DNA of 64,000 nt from contig NZ_JARKNC010000002.1 of NCBI RefSeq assembly GCF_029360805.1, positions 165,978 to 229,977 on the forward strand, written 5' to 3'. The notes beneath the pieces are model-generated. The model was given only the letters and a program-made list of their open reading frames with translations. It was not told the DNA's origin and did not search any database. This DNA is from Daejeonella sp. JGW-45 (lineage in GTDB: Bacteria > Bacteroidota > Bacteroidia > Sphingobacteriales > Sphingobacteriaceae). Shown here piece after piece: positions 36,850 through 45,400 of the stretch (position 1 is the first letter of the stretch; every line of letters starts with the position of its first letter). Both the position numbers and the translations under genes were made by a program.

Positions 36850-37650
36850 TCAGTTTGCTTGTTTGTAGGTAAAAGTCCGGGTTTCCACTAATGTGTTGGA
36901 AGCCTTGTCGTACACTTCTGCCTTGCTGGGATAACCAGCTTCATTGTACTCGTATTCCCAACGCAAATTCCTCGTGGACACTGCCCCACCTGGTATCTGT
37001 ACGGATTGTGAATACGATCGCTCATTGTTAACTGAGCCCACCTTCCATGTCCAGGGATAATTGGTATAGCGATTTGGTTTGTCATCATAATCCCCTAGTG
37101 TTTCATTCACCGAATTGCCACTCATCGCTATTTGTCGCGTTAGCTGGTTACCTTTATCATCGAATGTATAGGTGTTGATTCCTAGTTGATTACCATCTGT
37201 ATCAAACGATGTTTCAGTAACCCTTTTACCAGAATAAGCATATATAATGTTAACGTTGACCCTACCTTTGTTATCTTTCAAAACAGCTGCAGTTGGTTTA
37301 TCCGCCGTGCCGTAGGAGTATTCCTCGCTCATGACAAGCTGGCCATTTGATTTTCGTTCCATTTTCGTCAGCTTATCACCGGTATAGGTGAGATTTTCGC
37401 TCGTTATGCTGCCATCGATGCCATGCACATGTCTTAATACGACTTGATTCCGGTCATTGTACTCAAATTGCAATTCCGTTTTACCGTTTGTTTTTTCTTC
37501 CGTCAGCAGCAGTTTATTAGCGGCTCCCACACCTGCATAGCAACGGCTTTCTTCATCACTCGGATCGCAGTTTTCCTTATCTTTAGAGCAGGATGTTGAC
37601 GCTATGGCTATGAAGAGCAGCCATACTGTTTTTTGAACTATCGGTTTCAT
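36850..37650 (-). CDS. Lipoprotein with YD-like beta repeats
   Basis: 266 residues. The lipobox is ASTSC. The body is a chain of short beta segments such as QFEYNDRNQVVLRHVHG, NLTYTGDKLTKMERKSNG and YTFDDKGNQLTRQI, resembling YD/RHS-type repeats of Bacteroidota surface lipoproteins. Function unknown. 40 bp from the barrel gene, possibly co-transcribed. Confidence 0.75.
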   Translation of the reverse strand: MKPIVQKTVWLLFIAIASTSCSKDKENCDPSDEESRCYAGVGAANKLLLTEEKTNGKTELQFEYNDRNQVVLRHVHGIDGSITSENLTYTGDKLTKMERKSNGQLVMSEEYSYGTADKPTAAVLKDNKGRVNVNIIYAYSGKRVTETSFDTDGNQLGINTYTFDDKGNQLTRQIAMSGNSVNETLGDYDDKPNRYTNYPWTWKVGSVNNERSYSQSVQIPGGAVSTRNLRWEYEYNEAGYPSKAEVYDKASNTLVETRTFTYKQAN

Positions 37651-37798
37651 AATTTTCTTTTTGGTCCAATAAAATAAATGATTGGTAGTTTCATCTTTAG
37701 AAATTTAAATCGGGTGCAAATTAGAGCAAAAGGTTTTCTGCCCATTGTATAAAAGAGACAATCCGACTTAAGATGAAAATTAAAGAAAGGGGCTGATT

Positions 37799-38644
37799 CT
37801 AACCAAAAATCTGTTGAAGAGCAACTATTGGCTCAGGAGCGATAACGGGACTTTGTTGCAAGTAGAATTCCGAGGGGGTCTTTCCAGAATATCTTTTAAA
37901 CTCCCGGATAAAATGACTTTGATCGTAATAGCCGAACTTTACTACGATGTCGTGCCAATCTGGTAATTCCGATACTGTTTTCAGATACTTAAAGACGTTG
38001 TTGAAACGGCAAATGTTAGCGTATTGTTTGGGTGTAACACCTATGTAGTTCAAAAAATACCGTTCGTAGGTCTTCTTTGTGGTAAATACACCTTGGCGAA
38101 GTTTATGAATATCGTAAATTTTATCCGACTCCATTTTTTGGATGCTATGATGGAGCAAATAAGTCTTTTCGTCAAAACGCTGCTGTGCTTTCTTTTTTCT
38201 GAGAAAATTTTCTATCGCCTTTATGCGTTCAAATATATTTTGTCTGTCGAGAATTTCCTCATGCAGCAGATCGATCTCGTAATTCCACACATCGTTGGCG
38301 CTGATAATCTTGTCGGAGATATGCTTCATATCTATACCTGTAAGCCTGTATAAACCCAAGGTTGTAAACTTTACGCCCAAAATATCAATTCCAAACGAAC
38401 TGCTTACCGAAACCCGTTTGGAAAGCGGTTGTCCGATCAGGTAGCAATCCTTGTCCATCCGCAAAGACATTTCTTCAGATAAAATATCTTCAGATTGACC
38501 ACCGAGATTAAAGGTCATAGCCTGTAAAGTAGGTGTGTACATTTCTTGAACCAAAGGTTGCTCCAAATAACACTTTGAATGCCAATAAAGCTCGACAATA
38601 TCTCCCAATTCATTGCAGGGACGGTATGTATTAAAAAAATTCAT
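37799..38644 (-). CDS. AraC-family transcriptional regulator
   Basis: 281 residues. An N-terminal sensor of the kind seen in DUF6597 proteins (MNFFNTYRPCNELGDIVELYWHSK) is followed by a C-terminal AraC-type double HTH: KTYERYFLNYIGVTPKQYAN and GYYDQSHFIREFKRYSGKTPSEFY. It probably controls nearby genes; targets are unknown. Confidence 0.88.
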   Translation of the reverse strand: MNFFNTYRPCNELGDIVELYWHSKCYLEQPLVQEMYTPTLQAMTFNLGGQSEDILSEEMSLRMDKDCYLIGQPLSKRVSVSSSFGIDILGVKFTTLGLYRLTGIDMKHISDKIISANDVWNYEIDLLHEEILDRQNIFERIKAIENFLRKKKAQQRFDEKTYLLHHSIQKMESDKIYDIHKLRQGVFTTKKTYERYFLNYIGVTPKQYANICRFNNVFKYLKTVSELPDWHDIVVKFGYYDQSHFIREFKRYSGKTPSEFYLQQSPVIAPEPIVALQQIFG

Positions 38645-38708
38645 CGATTAAAACCGGTACCCGTAAAGATATAAAAAAAGTTATTGGGTGTTAGTTGGCA
38701 GATCTTCC

Positions 38709-38865
38709 CTATTTCAACAGCTGAATGGAATATAGTGCGGTATGGACGTTATCAGCACCCATATCTTTCTGGATCAGCTTTAGAAAGTCAATACCCAGGC
38801 GTTGCTTTCCGTTCATAACGAGTGACAGTTTTGCATAGCTGGTTGAGCCTGCAACAGAAGGTTAG
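38709..38865 (-). pseudogene. Orphan C-terminal coding remnant
   Basis: The minus strand reads SVAGSTSYAKLSLVMNGKQR then LGIDFLKLIQKDMGADNV and HTALYSIQLLK before TAG, with an in-frame TAA just upstream. A related DIDFLKAV-like trace is near 36200. It looks like the tail of a lost protein; the family is not recognised. Confidence 0.4.
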
Positions 38866-38883
38866 TTGAACACTATTCGACTT

Positions 38884-38938
38884 TTCACTTATAACTTATA
38901 ACTTACAAACTCTAACTTGCAAACTCTAACTTACAAAC
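38884..38938. repeat. Degenerate 7-bp repeat array D
   Basis: Heptamers read in register: TTCACTT, ATAACTT x2, ACAAACT, CTAACTT, GCAAACT, CTAACTT, ACAAAC. It ends 6 bp before the ATG of the alpha/beta hydrolase, so it sits in its 5' leader. Confidence 0.8.
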
Positions 38939-38943
38939 AAAAC

Positions 38944-39858
38944 ATGCTCAAGTCCCTCCTAATCCTAATATTCCCGCTAATGATCCTTTCAGCCGCATCT
39001 GCTCAAACTGTCGTACCGCTTTATGAAGGAAAGATCCCTAATTCTATTGATGCTGATAATATAGAAAAGTCGGACACCACGAAAGCCGACGGCAAGATCC
39101 GTGTACGGGATGTATCGGTTCCTACGCTGACGGTATTTCTGCCGGCCAAAGAGAAAGCGACGGGTGCGGCAGTGGTCATTTGCCCGGGCGGCGGGTATTC
39201 CCTGCTGGCTATTTCTCATGAGGGCTATGACGTGGCAGCCGCGCTGAATAAGATGGGCGTGGCAGCGATCGTGCTGAAATACCGTTTGCCGGGCGACAGG
39301 ATTATGACCGCTAAAGAAACCGGTCCGCTGCAGGATGCCCAGGAAGCCATACACGTAGTGAGAAAACGCGCCGCTGAATGGAATATTGATGTAAATAAGG
39401 TAGGCATTATGGGATTTTCGGCCGGGGGGCACCTGGCATCGACGGCAGGAACGCATTTCAGCAAGCCGGTGAGGAAGGACCTGGGCAATGTTAACCTGCG
39501 TCCCGACTTTATGATACTGATCTACCCGGTGATCAGCTTCTCGGATAGCCTGGGCCATACGGGATCGCGCACGAAGCTGCTGGGAGCAACGCCTTCTGCC
39601 GAGAAGAAAGCGGCCTACTCCGCCGAGCTGCAGGTGAATGCCCAAACCCCGCCAACCTTCCTGGTACATGCCCAGGACGATAAATCGGTTAAAGTAGGAA
39701 ACAGCATCAAGCTTTATGAAGCCTTAACGTCGAATAATATCCCTGCAGAAATGCACCTGTATCCAAAGGGAGGGCATGGGTTTGGGATGGTGAATCCGAC
39801 TTCGGGGGATTTGTGGATGGGGAGGTTGGAAAATTGGTTAAAGGGAGTGGTTAAATAA
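38944..39858 (+). CDS. Secreted alpha/beta hydrolase (acetyl-esterase type)
   Basis: 304 residues from the ATG at 38944; a TTG further upstream is inside the repeat array. A signal peptide (MLKSLLILIFPLMILSAASAQ) is followed by the oxyanion region CPGGGYSLLA, the nucleophile GFSAGGHLAS, Asp in HAQDDKSV and His in KGGHGFGM. It matches esterase/lipase-like (BD-FAE/acetylxylan esterase-like) enzymes. It probably removes acyl groups from plant polysaccharide. Confidence 0.88.
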   Translation: MLKSLLILIFPLMILSAASAQTVVPLYEGKIPNSIDADNIEKSDTTKADGKIRVRDVSVPTLTVFLPAKEKATGAAVVICPGGGYSLLAISHEGYDVAAALNKMGVAAIVLKYRLPGDRIMTAKETGPLQDAQEAIHVVRKRAAEWNIDVNKVGIMGFSAGGHLASTAGTHFSKPVRKDLGNVNLRPDFMILIYPVISFSDSLGHTGSRTKLLGATPSAEKKAAYSAELQVNAQTPPTFLVHAQDDKSVKVGNSIKLYEALTSNNIPAEMHLYPKGGHGFGMVNPTSGDLWMGRLENWLKGVVK

Positions 39859-39867
39859 GTTTACTCC

Positions 39868-39887
39868 CCCTCACGTGCATGTGAGGG
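39868..39887. terminator. Terminator after the alpha/beta hydrolase
   Basis: CCCTCAC (39868-39874), GTGCAT loop, GTGAGGG (39881-39887), followed by CATTATTTT. It lies just before repeat copy 2. Confidence 0.6.
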
Positions 39888-39890
39888 CAT

Positions 39891-40164
39891 TATTTTCCGC
39901 CTCGTGCCGGCAGAGGGCACTTACTTTTTGCTATAGGTCAAAAAGTAAGCAAAAACCCCATCGCTGCGCCTGCTGCTTCGGAAGTCAGTACTGAGGTCTG
40001 GACTGTGCTAACCGCACCAGCCGATGCGAAGAAAAAAGGTGAACGGAGATGCTGTGCTTGGGCCTTAGAAACGCACCTAACGTCTAGCTGGTGTAGATGG
40101 GGCTGGTCTTACGGCCCGCTGTGGAAACGAGCAGACGGTAGGTACGATGACGAGGCGGAAAATA
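39891..40164. repeat. Structured inverted-repeat element, copy 2 (short, perfect TIRs)
   Basis: Bounded by perfect 15-bp terminal inverted repeats: TATTTTCCGCCTCGT (39891-39905) and ACGAGGCGGAAAATA (40150-40164). The interior matches the first ~230 bp of copies 1 and 3, including hairpin CTTACTTTTTG (39920-39930)/CAAAAAGTAAG (39939-39949). It fills the gap between two convergent genes exactly, ending 3 bp before the TAG of the TIM-barrel gene. This is the layout of a MITE-like insertion. Confidence 0.85.
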
Positions 40165-40167
40165 AAC

Positions 40168-41088
40168 CTAAATAAAACTATCAACCTCCCTATAAGCCTT
40201 TATCAAAGACACCTCCCCTTCCTTTCCTTTGAACGCATTCCCGTGCTCCATTCCCATCACACCTTTATAGCCTTTGCTGTGGATATGCTTCAGGACGTTC
40301 TTGTAATTGATCTCGCCGGTTGTAGGTTCTTTTCTGCCGGGGGTGTCGCCGATCTGGAAATAGGCTATTTCATCCCAGCATTTGTCAATGGTGGGAATAA
40401 GGTTGCCCTCGTTGCGCTGCATGTGGTATATATCATACAGAAGTTTGCAGGCGGGGCTGTTCACGGCCTTACAGATCAGGTGGGTCTGGTCGGCATGGCG
40501 GAGGAACAGGTTCGGAGTATCGCTCAGGGGTTCGAGCACCATGGTGATGTTATGCGGAGCGAGGATGTCGGCACCACGGCGCAGGGCCTCGATCACATGG
40601 CCCGTCTGGATACCTATAGGCAGGCTCCTTTCAAAATCGCCGGGCACTACGGTTACCCATTTTGCATTAACGCGCTTGGCTACATTAACGGCTTCGCGGC
40701 AGCCCTTTAAGAAGATTTCGACATATTCGGCTTTGCCGGCAGCGAGGCTGTTTGCGCCGTTGCCGCCCTTATCGACCACGAACACCCCCATGGTCATACC
40801 CAGCTTTGCCAGGGTATCCCCGATCCGGCTTTGCTCTTCGGCACTGCGCTTCATCATACCATTATCCTCGATACTGCGGAAACCCTGGTCGTGCATAAAT
40901 TTGATCTGGTCGATAAAATCTTTCCCGGCATGGTTTTCGAACATGCCCGCGTGAGGGGCGTAATCCAGGTTAAAGGTTTTCTCTGCCGCGGCACCGCCCA
41001 TCAGGGCCGAAGCCATGGTTGAGTTGGCAAAGGTTGCTGTCAGTCCTAAAAGAAAGCTCTTTTTCAGAAATTCGTCTCTGTTCATCAT
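40168..41088 (-). CDS. Hydroxypyruvate isomerase-like TIM-barrel protein, exported
   Basis: 306 residues. A Tat/Sec-like N-terminus (MMNRDEFLKKSFLLGLTATFANST) is followed by an AP-endonuclease-2-type TIM barrel: HAGMFENHAG, MVLEPLSDTP (catalytic Glu), LLYDIYHMQRNEGNL (metal His/Asp) and FQIGDTPGRKEP, ending GVMGMEHG. Close to Hyi-type sugar isomerases/epimerases. The substrate is likely a keto-sugar acid. It sits between two repeat copies. Confidence 0.85.
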   Translation of the reverse strand: MMNRDEFLKKSFLLGLTATFANSTMASALMGGAAAEKTFNLDYAPHAGMFENHAGKDFIDQIKFMHDQGFRSIEDNGMMKRSAEEQSRIGDTLAKLGMTMGVFVVDKGGNGANSLAAGKAEYVEIFLKGCREAVNVAKRVNAKWVTVVPGDFERSLPIGIQTGHVIEALRRGADILAPHNITMVLEPLSDTPNLFLRHADQTHLICKAVNSPACKLLYDIYHMQRNEGNLIPTIDKCWDEIAYFQIGDTPGRKEPTTGEINYKNVLKHIHSKGYKGVMGMEHGNAFKGKEGEVSLIKAYREVDSFI

Positions 41089-41183
41089 TGTAGGTTTAGG
41101 TTTTTTTGCGTCGGAGCTCGTCCGGCTTAATTATTTAGCAAGATATTCTTTCTGTTTTGAATTTGGTAATGGTAATTTAATTG

Positions 41184-41865
41184 TTCCCGCTCATAGCCGC
41201 GGGAAGGCCTAGTCCTTTTGCTTTAGGTCAAAAGGACCAAAACCCCACCGCTGCGTCTGGCGCTATGGAAGTTAGTGGTGAGGCTTGATCTGTGGAGCCC
41301 GCACCAGCCGATGCGGAAGGAAAAGTGAACGGGGATTTGGTGCTGGGGCCTTAGAAGCGTACCATACTGCCTGGCTGGTGTAGATGAGGCAGGCCTGCGG
41401 CCTGCGTGGAAACGTACCGGGCGAAGCTAGGCGAGGTCTTACTATATCTGCATGCGGCGTTGTGTACGCTGGGTAACAAACATTAATCATTTCTTCTGTC
41501 ACTGCAAGTAGCAGAACACGCCCTCCTGAGATTTCGCCAGAAAGACGCGTTTTAGCCTTTGCACAAACACTCACATCTTCCACTGCGGTTAAGCATCCGA
41601 TAGCTATCGGATCCGGAGAAGTGTCGTACAAACGCTCACCTCTGCAAAGCCATTCACACGGCTCGGATTGTACCAACAGGCTAAAATGTGGATTTACAAG
41701 AAATATCAGGAAGGCGCGGCTCTTTTGCATACTTTTCCAGCTGAAGGGAAAAGTATGTGCCCTTCCGCCGGCACGAGGCGGGATTTGACCCACAAGCTTG
41801 ATCACCTTTAAAACAATAAACAACAGCGAAAAAAAGTTTGTGCCCTCCCGCGGCACGAGCGGGAA
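41184..41865. repeat. Structured inverted-repeat element, copy 3
   Basis: 682 bp with matching ends: TTCCCGCTC (41184-41192) and GAGCGGGAA (41857-41865), extended inwards with few mismatches to about 25 bp. The interior hairpins differ in sequence from copy 1 but keep pairing: GTCCTTTTG (41212-41220)/CAAAAGGAC (41229-41237); CATACTTTTCC (41728-41738)/GGAAAAGTATG (41747-41757). The palindrome ATCCGATAGCTATCGGAT (41595-41612) is identical to copy 1. No protein function can be read in it. Confidence 0.85.
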
Positions 41866-41912
41866 TTAATATGTCGTGCCTCCGGTACAAGCCGGGAAAA
41901 ACCACCTCCCTC

Positions 41913-41943
41913 TTGCACATCCCTTTAAAAATATTAATCTTTG
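41913..41943 (+). promoter_or_regulatory. Candidate promoter of the metal efflux operon
   Basis: TTG (41913-41915), 20 bp, then AATCTTTG (41936-41943), one mismatch from TAnnTTTG. It would exclude a start at 41941 and supports the TTG start at 41959. Confidence 0.4.
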
Positions 41944-41958
41944 CGAAAAGCATCTCTC

Positions 41959-42354
41959 TTGAGGAAACCGGTGATCTTTTCTTTTCTGTTCATCTATCTC
42001 TGTGCAAGCACCTGCATGGGTGAGCTCCTCAAGGCGCCTGTACTTTTGCTGCATTTTATTGAGCACCGTGCTGACAATAATTCGATCACGTTCGCCGCAT
42101 TTATTTACCAGCATTACCAGGATGATGACGGAAATGACCAGGACAATGACCGCGACAGCCAGCTTCCTTTTAAATCACACGATAATTCGCATAGCCAGGG
42201 CAGCAATGCCGGGTTCCCGATGGTGCTGACGAAATTGCACCTCACCCCTTTCTCCCAGGCTTCGGTTATTGCCGGAAGTACCTATAAAGAACCTGATATC
42301 CCTTCCGCTTACCTGTCACGCATCTGGCAGCCGCCTAAATTCATCATCTCGTAA
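41959..42354 (+). CDS. Small secreted Asp/His-rich protein of the metal efflux operon
   Basis: 131 residues from a TTG at 41959 (an in-frame TTG at 41941 overlaps the promoter). An export signal (RKPVIFSFLFIYLCASTC) is followed by a region rich in His, Asp and Asn (YQHYQDDDGNDQDNDRDSQL, KSHDNSHSQG) that could bind metal. Comparable small ORFs precede CusA/CzcA genes in Bacteroidota. The gene ends 131 bp before the pump gene. Role inferred. Confidence 0.65.
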   Translation: MRKPVIFSFLFIYLCASTCMGELLKAPVLLLHFIEHRADNNSITFAAFIYQHYQDDDGNDQDNDRDSQLPFKSHDNSHSQGSNAGFPMVLTKLHLTPFSQASVIAGSTYKEPDIPSAYLSRIWQPPKFIIS

Positions 42355-42485
42355 ATTCCACGCAGTACCCGCTTCCTGAGCTAAGAACTTGAGGAAAAAC
42401 CGGATGACTGCATGTATCGCTGTGTTTCGCGCATTTCCTTGCCGCGCCCCTCAGCTATTCCGCACATGTTACGATGAAATGAATT

Positions 42486-45400
42486 ATGTTAAATAAGATC
42501 ATTGGATTTTCCATAAAAAATAAACTTTTAATCGGGCTATTCACCATAGCCCTGGTCATATACGGCGTCTTTGAGCTGACCCGTCTGCCTATAGATGCCG
42601 TTCCTGACATTACCAATAACCAGGTGCAGGTTATTACCATTGCCCCCTCCTATGGCGCCACGGATATTGAGCGACTGGTAACCTTCCCGGTAGAACAGGC
42701 TAACAGCAATATCTCCGGACTTAAAGAGATCCGCAGTTACAGCCGCTTCGGGCTCTCGCTCGTCACCATTGTGTTTAACGACGATGTCGACATTTACTGG
42801 GCGCGGCAGCAGGTTGCCGAGCGCCTTCAGCTGGTGCAGGCGCAGATCCCCGACGGGATAGGCACCCCGGAAATGGGGCCCATCTCTACCGGCCTCGGCG
42901 AGATCTATCAGTATGTGGTGCGGCCCAAGAAAGGCTATGAGCACAAGTATTCGATCACTGAACTGCGGACTATCCAGGACTGGATCATCCGGCGGCAGCT
43001 GCTCGGCGTAAAGGGTGTGGCCGAGGTGAGCAGCTTCGGCGGCAAGCTTAAACAGTACGAGGTGGCCATCAATCCCAATAAATTACAGTCGTACGGCCTT
43101 ACCATCAACGATGTATTCAAAGCGCTCGAAAGCAATAACCAGAATACCGGCGGCTCCTATATTGAACGTAACGCCGGGGTGCTTTACATCCGCAGCGAAG
43201 GCCTCCTGAATGATACGGAGGACATCGGCAATATTGCCATCCCAAGAGCCGGAAGCACAGCTCCCCTCCTGATCAGGAATGTGGCGGATGTCAGGATGGG
43301 GCATGCCACCCGTTATGGTGCGCTGACTTACAATGACGAGGGCGAGGTTTCGGGCGCTATCGTGATGATGCTTAAGGGCGGCAACAGCAACGTGGTGATC
43401 GATGATATCAAGGAGCGCATCGCGGTGATCCAGAAATCATTGCCCGAAGGGGTGATCATAGAGGCCTTCCTCGATCGCACAAAAATGGTGAACAATGCTA
43501 TAGACACGGTGAAGACCAACCTGATGGAGGGCGCGCTGATCGTGGTGTTCGTACTTGTCATTTTCCTGGGAAACCTGCGGGCAGGGCTTCTGGTGGCCTC
43601 GGTCATCCCGCTGTCCATGCTCTTTGCCGTGATCATGATGAACATCTTCGGCGTCAGCGGTAACCTGATGAGCCTGGGAGCACTCGATTTCGGCCTTATC
43701 GTAGACGGGGCGGTGATCATCGTAGAGGCGGTGATGCACCAGCTGTCACACTCGAATAAGTTTAACGGTGCGAAGCTCAGCACTGCTGATATGAACCAGG
43801 AGGTGAAGAGCGCTTCCTCTAAAATGATGAACAGCGCCGTATTCGGGCAGATCATTATCCTGATCGTTTACCTTCCTATCCTGACCCTCGAGGGTATTGA
43901 AGGCAAGATGTTCAAGCCTATGGCACAAACGGTTGCCTTCGCGCTGCTGGGTGCTTTTATTTTGTCGCTGACCTATATCCCGATGATGAGCACGCTGTTT
44001 TTGAGCCGCAGGCAGAAAGAAAAGCTGAACCTGTCGGACCGCATTATGCTGAATATTGAATCGGCTTATAAAAACGCCATTCAGCGCGTGCTGGCCTTCC
44101 CAAGGGTGGTGATCGGCGGAGCGGTTTCCTTGTTTGCTATTGCGATGATCATCCTATCGCAGATGGGCGGCGAGTTTATCCCTTCCATCGAGGAAGGCGA
44201 TTATGCCGTTGAAACGCGCGTGCTGGCGGGGAGTAACCTGAATACCACTATTGAAAGCACCCAGAAGGTGGTGCATATCCTGAAGTCGCGTTTCCCTGAA
44301 ATAGAAAAGGTAATCACCAAGATCGGCAGCAGCGAGGTGCCTACCGAGCCCCTGCCGATGGACATGGGCGATATGATCATTACGCTCAAGGACAAGAGCG
44401 AATGGACTTCGGCTGAGTCGTTTGATGAGCTTTCTGAGAAGATGACGAAAGCCGCGCAGGAGGTTCCGGGAGTTACTACGAGCTTCCAGTTCCCGGTGCA
44501 GATGCGCTTCAACGAACTGATGACCGGCGCAAGACAGGATGTGGTCTTAAAGATCTTCGGTGAAGACCTGGATACCCTCTCGCATTACGCCAAAAAGCTC
44601 GGCACTATTGTGAGCCAGGTTGAGGGCGCCACGGAGCTCTACGTGGAAACGGTGAGCGGGCTGCCGCAGATCGTGATCGACTATAACCGGCCCGCCCTTG
44701 CCCAATACGGCCTGAGCGTAGCCGGGATCAACCAGATCGTTAATGCAGCCTTTGCCGGGCAGTCGGCCGGGCTGGTATTTGAAGGTGAAAAGCGCTTCGA
44801 CCTGGTTGTACGCCTGGAGAGCGAGAACCGCAGGGATCTGAAAGACGTGCAGAACCTGCTGATCCCGGTGCCGAACGGCTCCCAGATCCCGCTGTACCAG
44901 CTGGCAGACGTAAGCCTGAAGGACAGCCCGAACCAGATCCAGCGGGAAGATGCCAGGCGCAGGATCCTCGTTGGCTTCAACGTGCAGGACCGCGACGTGG
45001 CGAGTATCGTCGATGAGTTACAGGGCAAGGTGGATGCTGCGATCAAACTGCCGCCGGGATATACCGTAACCTATGGCGGGGCCTTTGAGAACCTGAACGC
45101 GGCAAAAGACCGGCTGATGATAGCTGTTCCTGTTTCCCTGGCCCTGATATTCCTGCTCTTATACTTTGCGTTCAACTCCATCCGGCATGGCCTGCTGATC
45201 TACTCAGCCATACCGCTTTCCGCGATTGGTGGTATATTTTTCCTGGCACTGCGGGGTATGCCTTTCAGCATCAGCGCCGGCGTTGGCTTTATCGCGCTGT
45301 TCGGGATTGCCGTACTGAACGGCATCGTGCTGGTCGCAGAATTTAACCGGCTCAAGGCTAAGGGCGGGCTGGATATCCGGCAGGTTGTGATCCAGGGTAC

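Noticed and set aside
41272-41856. 194-codon frame over repeat copy 3
   Set aside because: It lies within the repeat; the frame is not kept between copies.
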